Positions 7,134 to 8,997 of a stretch of 8,997 bases of DNA are shown one piece after another. The stretch is from NCBI GenBank assembly GCA_002732015.1, contig PCCU01000067.1, positions 1 to 8,997 on the forward strand, read 5' to 3'. The DNA is from Candidatus Pelagibacterales bacterium. GTDB lineage: Bacteria > Pseudomonadota > Alphaproteobacteria > TMED109. A program made the position numbers and the translations under genes. Position 1 is the stretch's first letter. Each line of letters opens with the position of its first letter. Under the pieces are notes generated by a model, which was not told where the DNA came from, searched no databases, and saw only the letters and a list, made by a program, of their open reading frames with translations.

Positions 7134-7845
7134 TTTCACTTTTAAAGATATTTTAAATTCTCAGGATTTAAATAAAATTGACTGTAATTTTTTTTCGAAA
7201 TTTATTTTAATTTCCCTTGCATGGCCATTTACCTGGTTATTACTAAAATGTAAAATAACAGGAAATCAAGCAACATTAATTAGGTTGTCTTTCTTTTTAT
7301 TTGCAATATTTTTAGTCTTTTTCTCCTATAATTATTTAGCGTACTTTTTTTTATATTTAAGTTTAATTTTTGATTATGTAGATGGACAAATTTGTAGGGT
7401 AACTAATACTGCTTCTTATTTTGGAAAATTTTTTGATGGTCTTGTTGATTCTATTTTTGAAACTACATTTCCAATAATAATCGCGTTATCAGTGTATAAC
7501 TATACTAATGATAAGGAAATTATTATATGGGGGCTTTTAAGTGCTTATTTTAACTATGCTTATTTATATTTAATCATTAGATATTCTTTTTTTCTTAATA
7601 CTGTTAATAAGCAGGAAACAAATTATAATAAAATTATAAGCTATATTACAGGTAAAATGTTATCAGATTATTATGATTTCAAATACTTTTCATTTTTAAT
7701 ATTTTGTTTGTTCAAAAAAGAACTATATTTTGTTTATTTGATTACTATCTTAAATATAACAATATTTTTTTCACTTTTTATAATAAAAATATTAAAAAGT
7801 TATAAATTTTTTAATATTCGTAGAAAAAGCAAATCGCAAAAATAA
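7120..7845 (+). CDS. CDP-alcohol phosphotransferase, integral membrane, probable ATA start
   Basis: 241 aa if begun at ATA 7120. The family motif D-x2-DG-x2-(A)R-x8-G-x3-D-x3-D is present as D85, D88, G89, R93, G102, D106 and D110, with Cys92 in place of Ala. The N-terminal part includes KDILNSQDLNK, then ITGNQATLIR, the familiar entry to the first transmembrane helix (usually ITPNxVT). It lies entirely upstream of the first conventional start (TTG 7285), so that start would truncate the domain. Several hydrophobic helices follow (FFLFAIFLVFF, FFLYLSLIF, IIIALSVYNY, IIWGLLSAYFNYAYLYLII, YLITILNITIFFSLFII). The family displaces CMP from a CDP-alcohol and transfers the phospho-alcohol to an acceptor in the membrane, as in phospholipid, inositol or glycan-phosphate synthesis. 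The alcohol here is unknown and no obvious cytidylyltransferase is nearby. It overlaps pyk by 14 bases and ends the operon. Confidence 0.75.
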   Translation: MKNSNFTFKDILNSQDLNKIDCNFFSKFILISLAWPFTWLLLKCKITGNQATLIRLSFFLFAIFLVFFSYNYLAYFFLYLSLIFDYVDGQICRVTNTASYFGKFFDGLVDSIFETTFPIIIALSVYNYTNDKEIIIWGLLSAYFNYAYLYLIIRYSFFLNTVNKQETNYNKIISYITGKMLSDYYDFKYFSFLIFCLFKKELYFVYLITILNITIFFSLFIIKILKSYKFFNIRRKSKSQK

Positions 7846-7993
7846 AATTATATCGTATTATTAACTTATGTATGGTAATTATTTTTTACTAAAAAAAAAA
7901 CTTCTTTAGAATTTAGGGTATGCCTGGAAAGAACATAATCTAAGTAAAACTTTAGCTAATTATATAATTTTTTTTTGATTGTATTTAGTAGAC

Positions 7994-8031
7994 ATATTGC
8001 AAATAATTATTAATATATTGTAAATAATTAT
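7994..8031 (+). repeat. 17-bp direct repeat upstream of tRNA-Tyr
   Basis: ATATTGCAAATAATTAT (7994-8010) recurs as ATATTGTAAATAATTAT (8015-8031) with one mismatch. The repeat start points are 21 bases apart, close to two helical turns. The pair is bracketed by AGACAT (7990-7995) and its inverse ATGTCT (8033-8038). It lies in the 241-base non-coding stretch 7846-8086, where I see no reading frame worth calling and no convincing terminator after the CDP-alcohol transferase. It could be a pair of binding sites for one protein or simple-sequence drift; AT richness lowers its weight. Confidence 0.45.
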
Positions 8032-8062
8032 GATGTCTTAATTAACGAAGTATTAATATTCA

Positions 8063-8068
8063 TATAAT
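8063..8068 (+). promoter_or_regulatory. -10 box (TATAAT) of tRNA-Tyr
   Basis: A perfect TATAAT lies 18 bases before the mature 5' end of the tRNA, placing the start of transcription near 8075 with a short leader. The -35 element is poor: TTAACG at 8042-8047 has 4/6 matches at 15-base spacing. Confidence 0.45.
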
Positions 8069-8086
8069 TTAACAGTTAATTAGATA

Positions 8087-8172
8087 GGAGGGGTGGCCGA
8101 GTGGTTAAAGGCAGCAGACTGTAAATCTGCCCTCATTTGAGTACGTAGGTTCGAATCCTACCCCCTCCACCA
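8087..8172 (+). tRNA. tRNA-Tyr (GUA anticodon)
   Basis: The complete class II cloverleaf reads directly from sequence. The acceptor stem GGAGGGG (8087-8093) pairs with CCCCTCC (8162-8168). The anticodon stem GCAGA/TCTGC encloses loop CTGTAAA with anticodon GTA at 8121-8123. A long variable arm occupies 8131-8144. The T arm GTAGG-TTCGAAT-CCTAC is at 8145-8161. The discriminator A is 8169 and CCA is genomically encoded at 8170-8172. No copy of its 3' end is repeated in the window and no integrase gene is seen, so there is no direct sign of an integration site. The next gene begins only 25 bases later with no terminator between, so the two may be co-transcribed. Confidence 0.97.
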
Positions 8173-8197
8173 TGCTTGCTAAAGAAAATAAAATATC

Positions 8198-8482
8198 ATA
8201 AAAAGACTAATACTAATATTTCTCCTTCTGTTTTCTACTTATTCCTTTTCAGAAGATAGGTTGCCTACTATTGAAGAATTATGTAATGAAGCAGAAAATG
8301 AGATAAAAGATTTAGAATTAATGAAAAAAAATCTTAAAAAAGAGTTTAAATATACAGGTAAAGAATTAGAGCAGTTTGAATTATTATCAGAACTTACAAA
8401 AGATATTAATGATGTAGTGAAACAACAAATTCTTCAAGCAAAACTATATCATTATCTAGATTGTTCTAGATTTGAACAATAA
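8198..8482 (+). CDS. Small secreted protein with signal peptide, probable ATA start
   Basis: 94 aa if begun at ATA 8198. The open frame starts after TAA 8189-8191 and reads IKRLILIFLLLFSTYSFS then EDRLPTIEEL: a basic residue pair, an 11-13 residue hydrophobic core and an S-F-S cleavage site, i.e. a textbook Sec signal peptide. The only conventional start in frame, TTG 8261, would remove it. No ATG/GTG/TTG exists further upstream in frame; ATC at 8195 is the other possibility. The mature ~76 residues are acidic and helical (NEAENEIKDLELMKKNLKKE), with two Cys (in ELCNEA and LDCSRF) that could form a disulfide. I do not recognise the family. A nine-codon ORF from ATG 8172 ends with TAA 8199-8201, overlapping the ATA by two bases, so coupling or a lost base in the 5' end are alternatives. 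Location is likely periplasmic. Confidence 0.6.
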   Translation: MKRLILIFLLLFSTYSFSEDRLPTIEELCNEAENEIKDLELMKKNLKKEFKYTGKELEQFELLSELTKDINDVVKQQILQAKLYHYLDCSRFEQ

Positions 8483-8516
8483 AAAAAATTTAAAATAAAT
8501 AATATTTATAGTTACA

Positions 8517-8564
8517 AAATTATAAGTAAATGTATGAATTAAAATTTTTTATTACTTATAATTT
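8517..8564. terminator. Candidate bidirectional terminator hairpin between convergent genes
   Basis: A perfect 13-bp inverted repeat pairs AAATTATAAGTAA (8517-8529) with TTACTTATAATTT (8552-8564) around a 22-base loop. It lies between the stop of the small secreted gene (8482) and the stop of the minus-strand acyltransferase remnant, whose TAA (8552-8554) is in the right arm. The stem has only one G-C pair, and the loop holds AAAATTTTTT. The position between converging genes supports a terminator or barrier role, but the stem is weak in energy. Confidence 0.5.
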
Positions 8565-8836
8565 GGCCTTATTCTTAAAAATGGTAATTTAATATACTTT
8601 CTTATTAAATAGGCACATAAAAAATTAATAATGATTATTATAAAAGCATTTATTATTAAATTATTAAAATTAATATTTTTTACAAAATAAATAATAACAA
8701 TATGCATAAGATACAATGGATATGACAAATAAACCAATTCTGAGATAATTTTTTTTCTATTGTTATTTTTTTCCTTATAGAAACAGAAAATGAACTTTAT
8801 AAAATTTTCTAGGCCTTTAATCTTTTTTTTTTGCAA
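8552..8836 (-). pseudogene. Remnant of acyltransferase-3 (OafA/YrhL-like) membrane protein, C-terminal part only
   Basis: 94 codons from TTG 8836; the frame is closed by TAG at 8843-8845. ELVYLSYPLYLMHIVIIYFV matches the late transmembrane segment of acyltransferase-3 enzymes (ISYSLYLxH), and FLCAYLIRKYIKLPFLRIR matches their last helix and the closing EKPF-R element, here with Leu for Glu. Full-length members are ~350 aa with about ten helices. Only about two helices remain and the catalytic N-terminal His region is missing, so this is almost certainly a truncated relic left by a recombination that placed the methyltransferase gene against it. The reading frame itself is intact, with no internal stop, so the truncation may be recent or the small product tolerated. 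Confidence 0.6.
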
Positions 8837-8996
8837 TAACTTCTAATTGAAAAAAAATAGACAAAAGTTTAGATAAATAAACTCCTAAATAAGGTATTTT
8901 AAAAATTTTAACCAAAAATTTTCTAGCTAATTTTTCTTTTAATGAAAATTCAGATGAGTAAATATCATACTTAAGTCTATAAAAAGTTATATTAGT
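8817..8996 (-). CDS. C-terminal end of a probable SAM-dependent methyltransferase (partial)
   Basis: The frame is open from the window edge for 59 codons to TAA at 8817-8819. It contains FYRLKYDIYSSEFS, then KIPYLGVYLSKLLS and the ending EVIAKKKD. The pattern LG-x-LS-x2-LS followed by a hydrophobic strand and a terminal A-K-K is what one sees at the end of many class I methyltransferases in surface-polysaccharide islands. No SAM-binding motif is inside the window, so the assignment rests on this tail alone. Its last 20 bases overlap the acyltransferase remnant. An A10 tract (8823-8832 on this strand) precedes its stop. Confidence 0.35.
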   Translation of the reverse strand, partial: TNITFYRLKYDIYSSEFSLKEKLARKFLVKIFKIPYLGVYLSKLLSIFFQLEVIAKKKD

Positions 8997-8997
8997 C

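Noticed and set aside
7285..7845. CDP-alcohol transferase starting at TTG 7285
   Set aside because: This start cuts off the conserved ITGNQATLIR entry and the preceding N-terminal segment, which are in the same open frame.
7846..8086. A CRISPR-like or riboswitch element upstream of the tRNA
   Set aside because: There are only two repeat copies, no spacer regularity beyond that, and no recognisable structured aptamer; AT-rich drift explains most of the stretch.
8087..8172. tRNA-Tyr as an integration (attachment) site
   Set aside because: No integrase gene and no second copy of the tRNA 3' end were found in the window.
8261..8482. Small protein starting at TTG 8261
   Set aside because: The in-frame sequence upstream encodes a complete signal peptide, which this start would discard.

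Overview
The window is very AT-rich (roughly a quarter G+C by eye). Genes are tightly packed, have long lysine/asparagine-rich poly-A stretches, and mostly lack recognisable Shine-Dalgarno sites. The tRNA-Tyr, with its class II variable arm and encoded CCA, has an alphaproteobacterial look. Together these suggest a streamlined, low-GC marine-type alphaproteobacterium such as Pelagibacterales (SAR11). That assignment is inference; no universal marker gene is present. The gene content (asparagine-synthetase-like protein, GNAT, CDP-alcohol phosphotransferase, acyltransferase remnant) is typical of a cell-surface glycan or glycolipid accessory island.

Left module (100-4026, + strand): three almost seamless genes. 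They encode an asparagine-synthetase-family protein with no Cys nucleophile for glutamine hydrolysis, a short cytoplasmic neutral-ceramidase-family hydrolase that starts on the last base of the preceding stop codon, and a two-part GNAT-type acyltransferase. The first is an amide-bond-forming family and the second an amide-bond-cleaving family.

Middle module (4101-7845, + strand): an APS-kinase-family enzyme (cysC-like), ATP sulfurylase (sat), a divergent full-length pyruvate kinase carrying the K+-independent signature, and a CDP-alcohol phosphotransferase. They overlap or nearly abut and are probably one operon. Read literally, Sat plus CysC makes PAPS, PK regenerates ATP from ADP, and the last protein transfers a phospho-alcohol onto a membrane or glycan acceptor. 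No sulfotransferase, PAPS reductase or CysDN is present, so assimilatory sulfur reduction is not supported. The CysC-like protein has a changed substrate-site residue and may have another substrate. A 65-bp segment bounded by 9-bp inverted repeats and holding a possible promoter separates the two modules.

Right part (7846-8997): a 241-bp non-coding stretch with a 17-bp tandem-spaced direct repeat and a TATAAT box leads into tRNA-Tyr(GUA). Twenty-five bases after the CCA comes a small secreted protein. Convergent to it on the minus strand are a remnant of an acyltransferase-3 membrane protein and the C-terminal end of a probable methyltransferase. A 13-bp inverted repeat at the convergence point looks like a bidirectional terminator.

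Two genes, the CDP-alcohol phosphotransferase and the secreted protein, have clear coding sequence well upstream of any in-frame ATG/GTG/TTG. Both appear to begin at ATA in the context ATA-AAA. The first has a GGAG at ideal distance. This is the most unusual signal in the window.
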